A stretch of DNA of 64,000 nucleotides from the NCBI GenBank assembly GCA_031002005.1, contig CM061921.1, positions 127,316,597 to 127,380,596 on the forward strand. The letters are read 5' to 3'. Positions 34,551 through 46,200 of the stretch are shown here, one piece after another. The position numbers and the translations under genes were made by a program. The notes under the pieces are model-generated. The model did not search any database and had not been told where the DNA came from. It saw nothing but the letters and a program-made list of their open reading frames with translations. The DNA comes from Vandiemenella viatica. Taxonomy: Eukaryota > Arthropoda > Insecta > Orthoptera > Morabidae. Within the stretch, counting starts at the first letter, position 1. Each line of letters opens with the position of its first letter.

Positions 34551-35500
34551 GGCATCATATCCACTAGAGCACGCTAAGGAGAATGAGTCACAAATTCCTT
34601 TGAGTGCGCTCATTTGAGCGTGCTATAGAAAACGGAAATTTTGGTCGAACGAGCCAGCTTTCCAATAACTACAGTGCTAAGTAAATGCTCGGCTATTGAC
34701 ATGTCGCCACGTGTTCGTGTGGCAGCTGCGGCCTTTATTATTATCCATACGATGTTAAAGAAGAACAGTACAAAGATGGTGGAATAGAGAGAGTTATCGT
34801 CAGCGAAGAAATTATCTTAATAATTTAATTCCGGAATTGACTTTTGAAGTAGATAATGGGCCTTTTCAATGATAATGTCAGAGATCGATTTCAAACATTT
34901 CCTGCGTTTAGTTGATGCTCATATTAAAAAGCACTGTCCACCTATGCATGAGGCGATCCCACCAGGAAATAAATTATTGATAATTTTAGGTTTTCTGCCT
35001 TCGGAGGGAGATTCTGATACGTATGTTCAAAGCACCTAAACGAAGCATCAGCCGTTTGGTACAGATAGTCTGTGATGATATTGTTCATTTGCTCCAAAAT
35101 TATATTTAGGTTGGTAACTGTTTATTACTTTTATAAATATATATGTAAATATTGTTTTGTTTTTTATTAATTTCTTTATGCCACCAATACCATTGTGTAA
35201 TACCTCTCTGATTTCATGCCATGCATCCTCTCATTTATTTCAAATGCTGCTCGTATGAGCAATCCCATACCACCTTCTTCTTTGATGCATACCGATTAAT
35301 AATTATCAAGCAAGTGTCGTTGTCCAACGTGCTCGCGCCATTATTGAAACCGCCAAAATACAAACCAAACTGAGCGACGAGCGCACACTGGATAGCGAGC
35401 TCGTTGTCATTCCCTACCAACGTACTCAGACGTCCACCATTATCCGCTCGCCTCACTGAGCGGCTCATTCGCCTAAGCATGCTCAAGTGGATACGAGACT
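34551..35500 (+). mobile_element. PIF/Harbinger element, degenerate
   Basis: About 950 bp flanked by TTA (34548-34550 and 35501-35503), the three-base target duplication typical of PIF/Harbinger. The inverted ends share ATCCACTAGAGCACGCTAAG (left) with ATCCACTTGAGCATGCTTAG (right, reverse complement). Between about 34740 and 35110 the plus strand carries a frameshifted N-terminal transposase region: RQRRNYLNNLIPELTFEVDN, then DRFQTF, EAIPPGNKLLIILGFLPSEG, and SISRLVQIVCDDIVHLLQNY. This matches the region preceding the DDE domain of Harbinger transposases. The catalytic domain is missing, so it is non-autonomous. Confidence 0.72.
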
Positions 35501-35503
35501 TTA

Positions 35504-36258
35504 GGTGGTAAGCTTGTACCACTCCAACACTTTTGGAATGCTTTCTGAGGTTGAACCACTCCAGAATTCGTTATCCTATGAGATGGCGGTCCCTAAACTA
35601 TTAAGTCTGGATTGTTGTGGATGGGAGGTCAACGTGTAAGTATTCGGGTGGCCTCACCTGTGGTACTGTATAGAGGACTGCTGAGTCAATTGCTGGTGGT
35701 GCAAATTAAGCCTTGCCACCTTGAGTCAGAGGATACCATATCTTCCTATTCTGAAATTTTACTGTTATTATGTTTATAACCGTTTCACAAAATGGAGGGG
35801 ATTTCTGCAGCACAGAAAATAATTTTATAATGCGCTCAGGATGTTTTTATTATTTTTTGGATGGTATTTATCAGATTTAATCGCAGTGAATGATGTGAGG
35901 GGACTATTATCAGCGGAAATAGTCTATTTATCCAGCATGTAATTTCATATTTCCGGTATTGTAAATGTATCCTTGCCAGTATTGTTAATTGTAAACTACT
36001 TTCTTTAGCGAGCGCATAAGTGTGTTACATCGAAGAGCAGTTTACTGGTTTTTTGTTGTCAACTGTGTTAAAAGAACGCTAGTTTGTTGTAATCTTGTAA
36101 AATTGGATTGTCAATGTCCAATGCTCCGTACATGGTGATGTATGCACACCTTTGTTGCATTGGTATAATATTTGTTGATCTTTTATGTGTGTTATCGACA
36201 TTCGTTGACAAATGTTATGTTCGTTGTTGTGGATTTTGAGTTAGTCGTGGCCAGTGGT

Positions 36259-36310
<52 letters not shown>

Positions 36311-36914
36311 GAGGCAATAGTGTGATATGGATTTTATGTTGGAGAGGTATTTTCAATATTCACATGTCTTTTCATGGTTATGAAAAATTTTGTTTTTGAT
36401 GTATTTTCCATATTAAGCATTCCGAGAAAAGTGATAGTTGGCTCATACGTTTGGTTTCGAAGTTTTCTTTGTTGATGTTTCATTTCTGTCGAGGGTAATT
36501 GAATGGTTCAAAGAGTTTGTATTGTCTGGTTGGGGAAGCTGAATTGATGTCTTACAAATCAGCGTTGAAAAGTTTGATGGCATCAATGTTTGAGTACGTC
36601 AGTGTGTGCTGATTGTGTTTAGGAAAAATAATTCCCTTTCTACTTTTTGCTTTTCCTATGGGGTCTTACAATTAGTACGTGGGTTGCCCATACATTGAAG
36701 GTCTGTGAAGATAATGAATAAGTTAACTGAATCAGATAATTATCCTGCCACATCACTCCTGAAAGTCAATAACACAAAGATGGCTGGAGAAGGACAGCGA
36801 AATACAATTTTTTAACACGCAAATGTGGATATCGCAGACGACAAGATACTATGTCCGTTTCGGGCATTTTGGGTGGAATAAGTATGTACGAAAGTAGTAA
36901 GAAATACGACAAAC
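35504..36914. other. Intron sequence with a long A tract
   Basis: No gene recognised. A pure A(49) tract occupies 36260-36308 and could be the tail of an unrecognised retroposed sequence on the plus strand. Slippage in assembly is also possible there. Confidence 0.5.
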
Positions 36915-38990
36915 CAAGCTAAACCCGCACATTCCAATCCCGAATAGCGCGAAGAAAGAAAGAATACATAAAAGCATCAGTACGGCATCCTTATTTCTCT
37001 AATCTTATCCTTCCGGTGATTGCGACCTAACTAGGTTGGCGAAAGAAGTATTTCATTGCACTCGAAATTAAATTTTTTGGCATATTCTCCAATAAATTCG
37101 AACGCAAGCTACGTCGTCTGTCATCCAAACTATCCCAGTCCAATCTATGTATCAATTCTGTGACGCTTTCATAAGGGCTGTCACAACAAGTCATGAATTG
37201 AGTGGCTCTCCTCTGCACTCTCTCCACTGAGTCAATCAGAACCTTGCGATACGGATCCAAAACTCCACAACAGTAATCGAGATGCGGACGCACTAGTATT
37301 TTATCTCCTTTGTATGAGCATTACAGTTCCTCAAAATACGACATATGAGTCAGTAATTTAGAATTAGCCTTGCCTACGACGGAAGTTATGTGCATTTAAC
37401 ATTTCATATTGCTTTGTACTATCACCCGCAGATACTTAACGGAATCAACCGTGTCAACAGCTGAATTGTTTATTTTGTACTCGTTAACAAAGTGATTCTT
37501 TTTGTTACTTTTCCGCATTGCCTTGCACTTTTTGCAATTAAGTGTAAACTGACATTTACGGCACCAATCGAAACTAGCATCTAAATCGTGCAATTCTAAG
37601 CAATCGTCGGAGCACCTTATTTCCCTATAGATAACCGTATCGTCGGCAAACAATCGCAACCAGCATTTGACGTTGTCTCCTAGATCGTTTATAAATATTA
37701 AGAAAAGAAGTGCTCCTATTACATTTCCTTGAGGAACGCCCGAAGTAAAATTTGTCTTAGAAGAGGCAACAACAACATACTGTGATCGACCAGTTAGAAA
37801 ATCAAGTATACACTCGCAAAACCTGATCCTGTATACCGTATGCTCAAATCTTCTCTAAAAGTCGGTTGTGTGGCACAGAATCAAAACCTTTCTGAAAATC
37901 CAAGAAAACTGCATCTCGCCTTTTATTAGAACTGGCTTATTGTTCCCACAACAACTATTTTTACATACGACCAAAATTTCTTAGGGTTTTCAATGAGGCT
38001 CTTACAGAGAGAATTGGCACGAAAGTCATTAAGGCCTCACGCATCGCATTCTTAACATGTCCCCTTATCTCCTCTAACTTATCTAAATCAGTCCGATGCA
38101 TCGTCCTTTTTGATCGTACATGTATCTTACTCTGCTTTTTGAGTAACCTTTTAACCTCCCGTGTGTACCATGGGGGATCGTTCTCTTCCCTGATTGTCCT
38201 TTTCGGTATATGCAAGTTCATACCTTCCACGACTAATCGATGCCCCATCTCATCAACGGTGTCTCCTGCTACTAAGAAGGTATGTTAATTATGTTTCAAA
38301 TACGCTCTAAAACACACTTTTGAAGCCTTATCGAATCAGTAAACGATCCTCTCTTTTCTCATTTTGCGCGTGGTTGTTAGTTTTACGGTAGCAATTACAG
38401 CTTTGTGATCACTTATTCCTGCGATGTAGAAATATTCAGGCGTATTTGTAACAATTATATCAAAAATATTTTCGTTACCGTTGAGGCACCGCGTTAGTTC
38501 AGTTACGAGCCTCTTAAGATTGTGATCTAAGAAGAGGTGTAGAATGATTTCGCAAGCTGCTTTATCCCTGCCTCCAGTAACGTGAACGTAATTAGTCCAG
38601 TCGATATCTGGCAAGTTAAAGCCACCACCTAGCATTATTGTATGGTGGAAATTGCCGTGGTATATTATTTACATTATTTCATAAGGCCTCGGCAATATTT
38701 ACACTTGCATCTGGTGGACGATAGAAGGAGCCTATCTCAAGTTTTGTCCTAACTACGTTGAGCTTGATCCATATAACTTCGCAGACAGTATGGACATCTA
38801 TTTCGCTACATGGGAGGTACTTACTAACAGCTATAAATACACCACCTCCTTGGGAATGCAACCTATCCTTACGGAAAATGTTCATATTACTATTAAAAAT
38901 TTCGGTGGTCCTTATATCTGGTTTTAACCAACTTTCTGTGCCTATTACGATATCAGCATGTGTCCTACGAATAACGTTTTGAGTTCAGGT
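36915..38990 (-). pseudogene. LINE-A copy 3, ORF2
   Basis: Minus strand, 5' to 3': endonuclease domain with SQGGGVFIAVSKYL and GSFYRPPDAS (38679-38885), LGGGFNLPDIDW (GDFN changed to GGFN) and AGISDHKAVI (38336-38635); linker NLHIPKRTIREENDPPWYTR (37961-38248); RT with RLFADDTVIYREIRCSDDCL (37396-37659); C-terminal LDYCCGVLDPYRK and VERVQRRATQF (37027-37293). Against copy 1, about 0.5 kb of RT finger/palm sequence is deleted at about 37913. Together with that loss the frame is broken in several places. This is the only LINE in the window with both ORFs and a 5' region. Confidence 0.85.
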
Positions 38991-39866
38991 TGATTATTAC
39001 AAACAATTCTGCAGTTAACTACTAGAACTTTTAATGTTCGGGATTCTTTTAAGCTACCCCTAACACGCGGTGCTGAATTTATCTTGGCTGTCCGTAACTG
39101 AATTTCCTCTTCAGGGTCACCTTCCCTCAGCCTAAAAATAAAACCCAATGCACCCCACATGGCCCCTGCCACCCGTGTAGCCGCTTCTCGTGTGTAGAGC
39201 ACCCCTGATCTATCCAAGGGATACCTACAAGACTCAACCCCAGGGTGAAGATCAAGGAATCTGCAGCCATGACTATCACAGAAACGCCGTAATATCTGGA
39301 TCAGTCCCTCAACATGGCTCTGAACCAGAGGTCCACAGTCAGTTCTATTGACAATACTGCAGATGGTTAGCTCAGCAGAAATTTTGCGGCCAACTGCCAC
39401 AGAGTTCACCCTTTATGCAAGTCACCCAAACGACGAGAGGATAACCTCCGACCCTAGGCGGCAAGCATCATTGGTGCCGACATGAGCCACGATCCGCAGC
39501 TGGCTGCACCCCGTCCGTTCAATGGCACCCGTGATGGCCTGTTCCACATCTCGGATCAGACCCTCCGGAATACACAATGGATGGATACCGGAATTCATCC
39601 CCGACCTATTCGCCATTTCCCTAAGGGGCTCGATAAAGCACCTAACGTTGGAGTTACCGACCACTAAAACCCCTTCTGCAGTTGTCCAGACTTAGCGGGC
39701 TGTGGGGCTGCCAACTCACAGGCCGTCGGTTGCAGGACTGAAACAGTTCCAGAAAATGCGTCAAACTGGTTGGACAGTGGTACAAGCTCGCCTTCTTGAA
39801 TATCGGGCTTGCACGACTGCCCCTGCATGTGGCGTCGACGTCCAGATACCACACGCCAGCCACCAC
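38945..39866 (-). pseudogene. LINE-A copy 3, ORF1 with esterase-like domain
   Basis: Minus strand, two broken frames. 39664-39866 gives a linker rich in Ser, Gln and Pro. 39422-39664 gives VVGNSNVRCFIEPL and RIVAHVGTNDACRLGSEV; 38945-39409 gives FLDLHPGVESCRYPLDRSGV and LYTREAATRVAGAM. GNSN (canonical GDSN), GTND and the final D-x-x-(H/L)-type block are the SGNH-hydrolase motifs found in ORF1p of CR1-group LINEs, which is thought to help bind RNA or lipids. The nucleophile Ser is kept; the preceding Asp is Asn here and the His of the last block appears lost. ORF1 is split by the DNA transposon at 39869-42545; its N-terminal part is at 42548-42770. Confidence 0.72.
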
Positions 39867-39868
39867 TA

Positions 39869-42545
39869 TAGTGCTGGCCAGAACAATTGGCGGGTCTCCT
39901 AGAATGCGCTGTTGCCAAACCACGCGCTTAACAGTTGTATTCACCTTTTTACTTGAAGTAATAGTTTATACTGTATTTTAAATAATTTATAATCGAAATT
40001 TTGTGATAAAATATTGATTTATGTCATTTCGTTAAGAAAGTTATGTTCGTGTAAATGCATTTGATATAACTGAAGAATACTTTCTCGAGAAATTAAGAAA
40101 ACGTATTGAATTACTCTTCTTTATTTTATTTGTGGCTAAGCACGTATTAAATTTTATTTACAACTAAAATCAAAATTATACTTTGTTATCCTCTGCACTG
40201 AAAAACTTGCAAAATTGACGACAAAATTATATATATATAGACTATAGAATTAAAATTGCTGTATACCAAAAATTTATATGTAGAAAAGAAGTATGGCCAC
40301 TGCAGTTCTTTTTATAAAAATCAACCATAATAAAAGTAAGCAAAAATGTTATATTGTCATCATGAATATTATTAGAAAGCCAAATGTTTTTACGCAAAAT
40401 TAATAATATGCAACAGTAATATCGTAACTTACTACCAACAATAAAACAAGTTAAATATGAGTTTGGGGGTTTTAAATAACATTAACACAGCAAATGTTTA
40501 TAGTATCGTAAACTGTTAAGTACAAGCTATTAAAGTTGCTCAGTAATTGATAAGTTTATTGCGTAATATGTTAAATGTTCTTTAATACCTTACTTGTCAT
40601 TATTCATCTCCATCAACGCCTTCTTCTTCACCATCATCATCTTCCACTTCTTCGCTGCTCTCGTTCTCTGTCGTTGAATCTTCGTTGAGGTTGATTATAA
40701 GAGGCTCGATTACATTATCTCGGACCACTTCCTTTTCGAAATCTTCTGTTTGCAGTTTTTCGGTATGGTAAACACATTTCTGCCACTGTTCGACGGTGAC
40801 GTTTTCCAAGGCTTTATGCAACAAACGTTCGACATCGGCGATTTTGAAAGTGTTGTTTTTCTCCGCCACTTCTCTTTTGACTTGGGCCCAAATGAGCTCT
40901 ATCGGATTGTACTGGCAATGATAAGGGGGTAATCGGACTACTTCATGTCCTCTTTCGTTTGCAAGTACATCCAACTCATACACCGGTTCTTCTTTATTCA
41001 TGCGAACCTTCTCCAGCATCTCAGCTCTAGTCTCCGTAGGCAAAAACGAAATTTTCTTTTCTGTTAGCCAAGCAGCTATATCAGCTTTCGGCGATTTGGT
41101 TGTTGGAGCTCGGTTTATCACTGCCGAATGATATTTGGCGTTGTCCATGACGATGATAGAACCTTCCTCCAAAAAATTCAAAAATCTGTTGAGAAACCAA
41201 TCTTTAAACGTCGTTGTATTCATTTCTGAGTGATAATCTTCAGATTTGTTGGTTTTGCTGCATCTGTAGACCAACTTACTTTCCTGGAGAAAGCCTGTCT
41301 TTGCTGAACCCGCATGCAAAACAATTAGCCTTGCCCCTTTTCCGACAGGTACCTTTAAGCCCCCACTTTGATTTGAATTCTGCCAGATATTTTTTAAAGA
41401 ATGGTTCTGAGTTACCCAAGTTTCATCTAAGTAAAAAATGGGTCGCGTGTCACCTGAGCTACGAAGGGAGCTCATTTTCCTCAAAAATTTGACTCTTGAG
41501 GACACTAAGTCGTTTCGCTCAAGCAAAAATCGCCTACCATCATTCTGACGCCTGTATTTAAACCCTATATTGTTCAATATGCGTCTTACAGATCGTGCAG
41601 ATCCTGTAAAATTTATCTTCTCTTTTAATATTTTTCTTAATTTTTCTGAGGTAGGGTACTCACCACGGTCGTAAAATTCGTGTACTGTTCTCCTGACAAT
41701 GTCCCTGTCAAAGTCGTTAAGCTTTGTTATAGTGCTGTATTGTTTCACATTTTTCTTTGGAGAAACAAACGTAGGCGATTTTCCCTCACGACACACTCGC
41801 TGGACAGTTCTCAAAGTGACACCACAAGCTTCAGTGCAAATAGCCTGTACATTCCCTAAATTTCTTCGCAATATGGTTGTTTTTTGCGGTAACAAATCAC
41901 TACAGTTTTTTATTTCATTAACATCAAGTACGTCCATATTTTTCAAGTCTTTTCTTACCAGCGTACATGTAGAAGACAAAATTTCACCATCATTGTCCAC
42001 AAGAAGTTTGAAATATTTATATACACTGTGAATGATAGATTTACTCTGCCGGCGAAACTCTGTTGTCTTCTTCAGCCGCGGTGGTTCTGCTGTCGATGAC
42101 GTGCGTCTTGTTGGAGTCGTTAGTCCGGAAACACCTGGAGTAGAAGAATAAGTCTCTTCCTGAGTATCCATTTTTGTAGCACGATTCTCTTGCTAAATTA
42201 CCGTAATTATAATTTACTGCACTTTTTGTTCGGTAAAATTAGGACACTAAATTACTGTAATTAATAAATAACTAAAACGAATTATTTAAATCGCAAAACG
42301 CTAAAATCAAAATATTCTCTCTCGAGCACTGACACACTTTCTAACTCCGATTCACAGGTTCACACATTTTTTGTGTGTTGAAAGGGAGGTGGAAGGTTTG
42401 GGGTGGGCTGCCGCTTGGACTAGGCAACACAGGCCGCACAGCGTTGCAATTTTCAGGTGATAGAAAGAGAGCGCATCGCGAGTTTGTCCCCAAGTACGGC
42501 AACAGCGCGTTAACACTGACCCGCCAATTCGTCTGTCCAGAGCTA
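39869..42545 (-). mobile_element. IS630/Tc1/mariner-like element, DD81E, with intact ORF
   Basis: A 2677-bp transposon with TA target duplications (39867-39868, 42546-42547) and 28-bp terminal inverted repeats (39869-39896, 42518-42545) that match at 23 of 28 positions, inner halves identical (ATTGGCGGGTC). Similarity continues inward past the 28 bp (GCGCTGTTGCC on both sides). It is inserted in ORF1 of the LINE, whose reading resumes on both sides. It carries one long uninterrupted transposase gene, so it may have been active recently. Confidence 0.85.
40600..42171 (-). CDS. DD81E transposase, 523 aa, intact
   Basis: Start ATG at 42169-42171, stop at 40600-40602, no interruptions. An N-terminal low-complexity Ser/Thr region (1-40) is followed by helix-turn-helix motifs (about 95-205: GVTLRTVQRVC, then TGSARSVRRILNNIGFKYRR) and an RNase H-fold catalytic domain with Asp249 (FYLDETW), Asp343 (IVMDNAKYH) and Glu425 (YNPIELIW). 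The 81 residues between the second Asp and the Glu are far more than the 34-41 of ordinary Tc1/mariner; the extra segment (about 362-410) is an insertion before the LPPYHCQYNP block. The C-terminus (about 495-523) is a run of Asp/Glu. The gene sits alone in the element, and its TIR and TA duplication agree with Tc1/mariner-type chemistry. Spacing is close to what I remember of a recently named DD82E group (Sailor); this needs a database check. Confidence 0.88.
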   Translation of the reverse strand: MDTQEETYSSTPGVSGLTTPTRRTSSTAEPPRLKKTTEFRRQSKSIIHSVYKYFKLLVDNDGEILSSTCTLVRKDLKNMDVLDVNEIKNCSDLLPQKTTILRRNLGNVQAICTEACGVTLRTVQRVCREGKSPTFVSPKKNVKQYSTITKLNDFDRDIVRRTVHEFYDRGEYPTSEKLRKILKEKINFTGSARSVRRILNNIGFKYRRQNDGRRFLLERNDLVSSRVKFLRKMSSLRSSGDTRPIFYLDETWVTQNHSLKNIWQNSNQSGGLKVPVGKGARLIVLHAGSAKTGFLQESKLVYRCSKTNKSEDYHSEMNTTTFKDWFLNRFLNFLEEGSIIVMDNAKYHSAVINRAPTTKSPKADIAAWLTEKKISFLPTETRAEMLEKVRMNKEEPVYELDVLANERGHEVVRLPPYHCQYNPIELIWAQVKREVAEKNNTFKIADVERLLHKALENVTVEQWQKCVYHTEKLQTEDFEKEVVRDNVIEPLIINLNEDSTTENESSEEVEDDDGEEEGVDGDE

Positions 42546-42547
42546 TA

Positions 42548-42770
42548 GGCGACGGCCGCAGAGATTCCGACGTCTCGGCCTGGACTGCAGGTACGATTAC
42601 AGGTATGGGAGAACCTGCGAGCCGCTTTGCTTCTACAGGGTCACCAATACCGCATCTACTGCACTCACTTGCGGCAGCATCCAGCTGTGAAACTCTTGTT
42701 ACCAAACCTGCAAGCTGGGTGCGCAGATCAGGCACCTCAGCCTGCGTCTGCACAAAACATCCACAATTCT
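42548..42770 (-). pseudogene. LINE-A copy 3, ORF1 N-terminal part
   Basis: Minus-strand reading gives QTQAEVPDLRTQLAGLVTRV, then SQLDAAASECSRCGIGDPVE, a heptad-like segment with a short Cys pair, as in coiled-coil N-termini of LINE ORF1 proteins. It is separated from the rest of ORF1 by the DD81E element. The 3' part of the open frame here (42352-42547) belongs to the transposon, not to the LINE. Confidence 0.6.
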
Positions 42771-42829
42771 ACACGTACTACCATACAGAAAGAAAAACTA
42801 AGGAGTACACGAAAAACAGACTCACTATG

Positions 42830-43295
42830 CGTTATCAGTAGGAGGCTTTTTGTCAATAACTAAATATACAAATACGAAGCTTAAGCTAACTACGCACTTT
42901 AAATTAAATTAACACTGGAGGTGCTATTTCAAGTAACGGTTCCAACGAACGACTGCTGCTACTGACAAGCAATTTTGCAAAGATGAAGCTACAACTAACT
43001 ACGCCCTTTAAATTAAATTAACACTGTAGGTACTACTTCACGTATCGGTTCCGACGAACGACTCCTGTTACTGCTACTGGAAAACAAATACAGAGACGAA
43101 GCTACAACTACTTACACACTTTGAATTAAAATTATCACATAAGGCACTGCTTCACGTGACGGCTGCCGAAGAACGTCTGACTACTGGGCTGCTAAACAAA
43201 AATGCAAAGATTAAACAAAAGATAACTAAACACTTAAATTATATCAACACAGAAGGCACTGCTTCATGTAACGGCTGCCGAAGAACGACTGGCTA
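42830..43295 (-). repeat. LINE-A 5' tandem monomers, ~111 bp x 4
   Basis: The block CGGTTCC(A/G)ACGAACGACT / CGGCTGCCGAAGAACG recurs at 42938, 43047, 43161 and 43273, spacing 109, 114 and 112 bp. Each unit also holds ACACTTTAAATTAAATTAACAC-type sequence and GCTACTTCACGT. It lies directly upstream of ORF1 on the minus strand, the position of promoter monomers in some LINEs. Confidence 0.8.
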
Positions 43296-46200
43296 TTCTC
43301 ATGCAAAGGGAGATCGGAGACTTTAAAAATGACTTGAAAGCGGAGGTCAGGGAAGTGAGGGGACCAGTGCAAACGCTGCAAAACGAAATGTGAAAATTTA
43401 AGAAGGAAACTGGATCGCACCAGTGAACAACTGATGGACGAGCGAAGGGGCTCGTCGGAAATAGGGCAAAAGACAGAAAAAACGCATTGTTGAAATTGAG
43501 AAAGGACACACTGCGGATACGACGCAACTTGGAGAACAGATTAGTTAGATTCGTGTTAGCGTTGCTAAGCTGAAAAGGGAACGCTTCGGTCCCGGCGAAA
43601 CGCAGGAGAGCTTTTCGACACGAATAACGAGTAAATGGTGGGAGTCACTTGTATCGGCGTGTTCGAAATCGGTACGAAAGGACAGACGGACGAATCCGTC
43701 GAGAATGCTAACTGTCGGGCATGAAAGGCGAGTCCTGCGATATTTGTGTGTATTTGGACAGACGAGAAAAAATGCCAATCCACTATTCAAGGCCGAAGGC
43801 ATCTCGGGAACGCAAAGCAACGAGCGATTTTTTCGAAGGCACGCTACCCTCCGAGCGCGACGTTTTTTGTGACTGTGTGAGAGAAACCCAGCTAGGGTGC
43901 GCTTATGAGCCGCATGTGGGAGGTATCGAAAATAGAGATTATTGCGGAAGCCATTCAAACATGTTTCAAGAATGGAGAGGTGGAATAAGTGCTAACTTTA
44001 TGTGCAATCAGAGGATTTTGTTGAGAAGAAAGAATTTGCTGAGAATTCCGAAAGTACAAACGCCAATGCTAAGTATGTGTTTTGGATGTGCGTAGTACAT
44101 GGAAAGCTCAAAATGGGAGTGGAGAATAACTAGGTTTAGCCGCCTCCGAAAAAGATCATTGGTTTGGACCGGAGAAATTAACAAGGGTATGAAGTGGCGA
44201 GTAATTGAGGTAGTAATTAAGTATAATGTTAGATTTATATCATGACTAATTAGCTTAAATGTGACTACGATGGAAGTAAGGAATACACTTCTCCACAATG
44301 GACGAGAAGATAAGAACGGGAAGCACAGAATTGTTGCGAGAAGCGAAAAAGAATAATCTCCACATTTTTGTGGGAAATGAAGTTTGTCTGGGTCATAAAA
44401 ACAGTTGAATTGCTGTGGTATATGGGATGGAATTGAAGAACAGTCACTGCGTGCGGAGAATGTTACGATGCGATGATTGATGTCAGGAGAGAAGGAAATA
44501 GTTTTTAATGATTGTTGGAGTGATTATGAGATGGTACGCATATTTGTTTTCGCTGAGCATCTATGGGTGGCCTTGCGAGAAAGTTGGTAAGTACTTGGTC
44601 AGCCTGTTTTTCCAGAGATTTGAACGTTGTCTGTAAAAGTATTGAAGGCTTTGCGAGTTAAAAAAGAAGATATTTCTGATAGAGAGTTTTAGCCACAGTG
44701 GCAACAACGCCCCGGAGAGCACACAGGTGTAGATACAAGAGATCGGTGGATGAGCTCCAAGTTGGATATGCACTTTCTTCGAGGGAAGGAAGATGACTTT
44801 GGTGAAGAGACAACGCATGTGCATGGATTAGGTTTCAGACTTCCCTTTTGTCAACTCATGTGAAGGCCAAGGTCCTCTTTGTGCTGAACATGTAAGCAAT
44901 CTGTATTGTCGTTTGATTAAGTTGGTAGTGGTCGGTCGAGGAAGTTATGAGAAGGCGGTGAAATTACAGACAGGCTGAGTATCCGGTGGGGCTCCGTTAC
45001 GTTGTGCTTGAAGCAGTGAAAGTGTGCTGCGTTTCGTTTAACAATTTTTTGTATACGCTCAATGTTCTCACAAGAGCGAGAAGCAGGACTGGAGTGGCTC
45101 CACCAAGTCAAACTAGCACCATGTTATCTGACATCGCTCCTGTTTTTCAGAGCCATGTGTTAGCAAAGTAATTGAGACGTCCGCATGAGACAATTCATGA
45201 TCGGTGACAGTAATTAAAAGTGTAAATCCCAGATTGTCGTTGAGTACTGCATATTAGTGGTGGATATGTTATTAGATTCTCTAAGCGGAGTTACTTCTAT
45301 CAGCATTTGAGAAAAGAAACCGATAATTTTGTAAGGCAGGGAATGAATTTCAATTTTTCAAGTGAAGTTATTTCTTTCGGCTCGACATTTTAATTGAGAT
45401 GAGGATGACCACGAGTTATACGTTGTTAAATGGTTCCCGTGCGATTTCTCAAAGAATAGTTGTTTCTTTCGGCTTTAGATATCACGCAAGTCATTTAATA
45501 GGGTGACGAACTTCTTATGATTATGTACGCATTATTCAGTGAGAAAGCGAGTGTTAAAGTATTTTTTATGCTAGGTTAATGAGGCTGTAGAATTTGTTGG
45601 CAACCAGTTTTCTTTCTTAGATTAAGGGATATGAAATATGTGTGTGGTTACAATGTGGTAACGCTGCATGGCGACGTTGTGAGATGACAAATGCTCCAAC
45701 GTATCCGTTTTAACTTTAGTCGTGTTGTCGATATGAGGAGTAGGTCGGTGAACCATTGCTTTCGAATTAGGAGCCGAGGCATAAGAATGTGGGTTGTTTT
45801 GAAACTGGGAGCGTCAGCTGAGGCAGTGGTTGTCCTTGACTTCGTCTGGGGTGAAGCGACTTGGGCCCATCTGCTTGTGGGGAGGCACCTAACCATCTGC
45901 TTGAGGAATGCTGTTTGTTTTGAAGTAGGTTCCGCTCTCCATGGAAGACTTGTGAGAACAAATGCTGTCATTTGCAAGGATTGTATACAAATGATGAGAA
46001 TGCCGTCACCTTTTTTAGGCGTAGTTGTTTTCAAATAATGATGTCGATTTTAAGTTTTTTTTAGTCCATTGAATTTAGATATGAGTAGCCTTTACTGAAG
46101 ACAGTTGTTTGGTTTGGGTTTTATATCATTAGTGGATTGCCCTGATTCATTACTCACTTGTATTCAGACATAATGGTTTTCTCTGTAAAGTTATATGTGC

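Noticed and set aside
39863..39872. Palindrome CACTATAGTG at the left end of the DD81E element, identical to the satellite palindrome
   Set aside because: A single 10-bp match straddling the TA target duplication; most likely chance.
42352..42547. This part of a minus-strand ORF as LINE ORF1
   Set aside because: It lies inside the TIR-bounded DD81E element; the open frame merely continues across the boundary.
45648..46038. Overlapping 128- and 115-codon ORFs on opposite strands as a gene
   Set aside because: No family resemblance, splice signals or codon signature; both may be chance in a GC-richer stretch.
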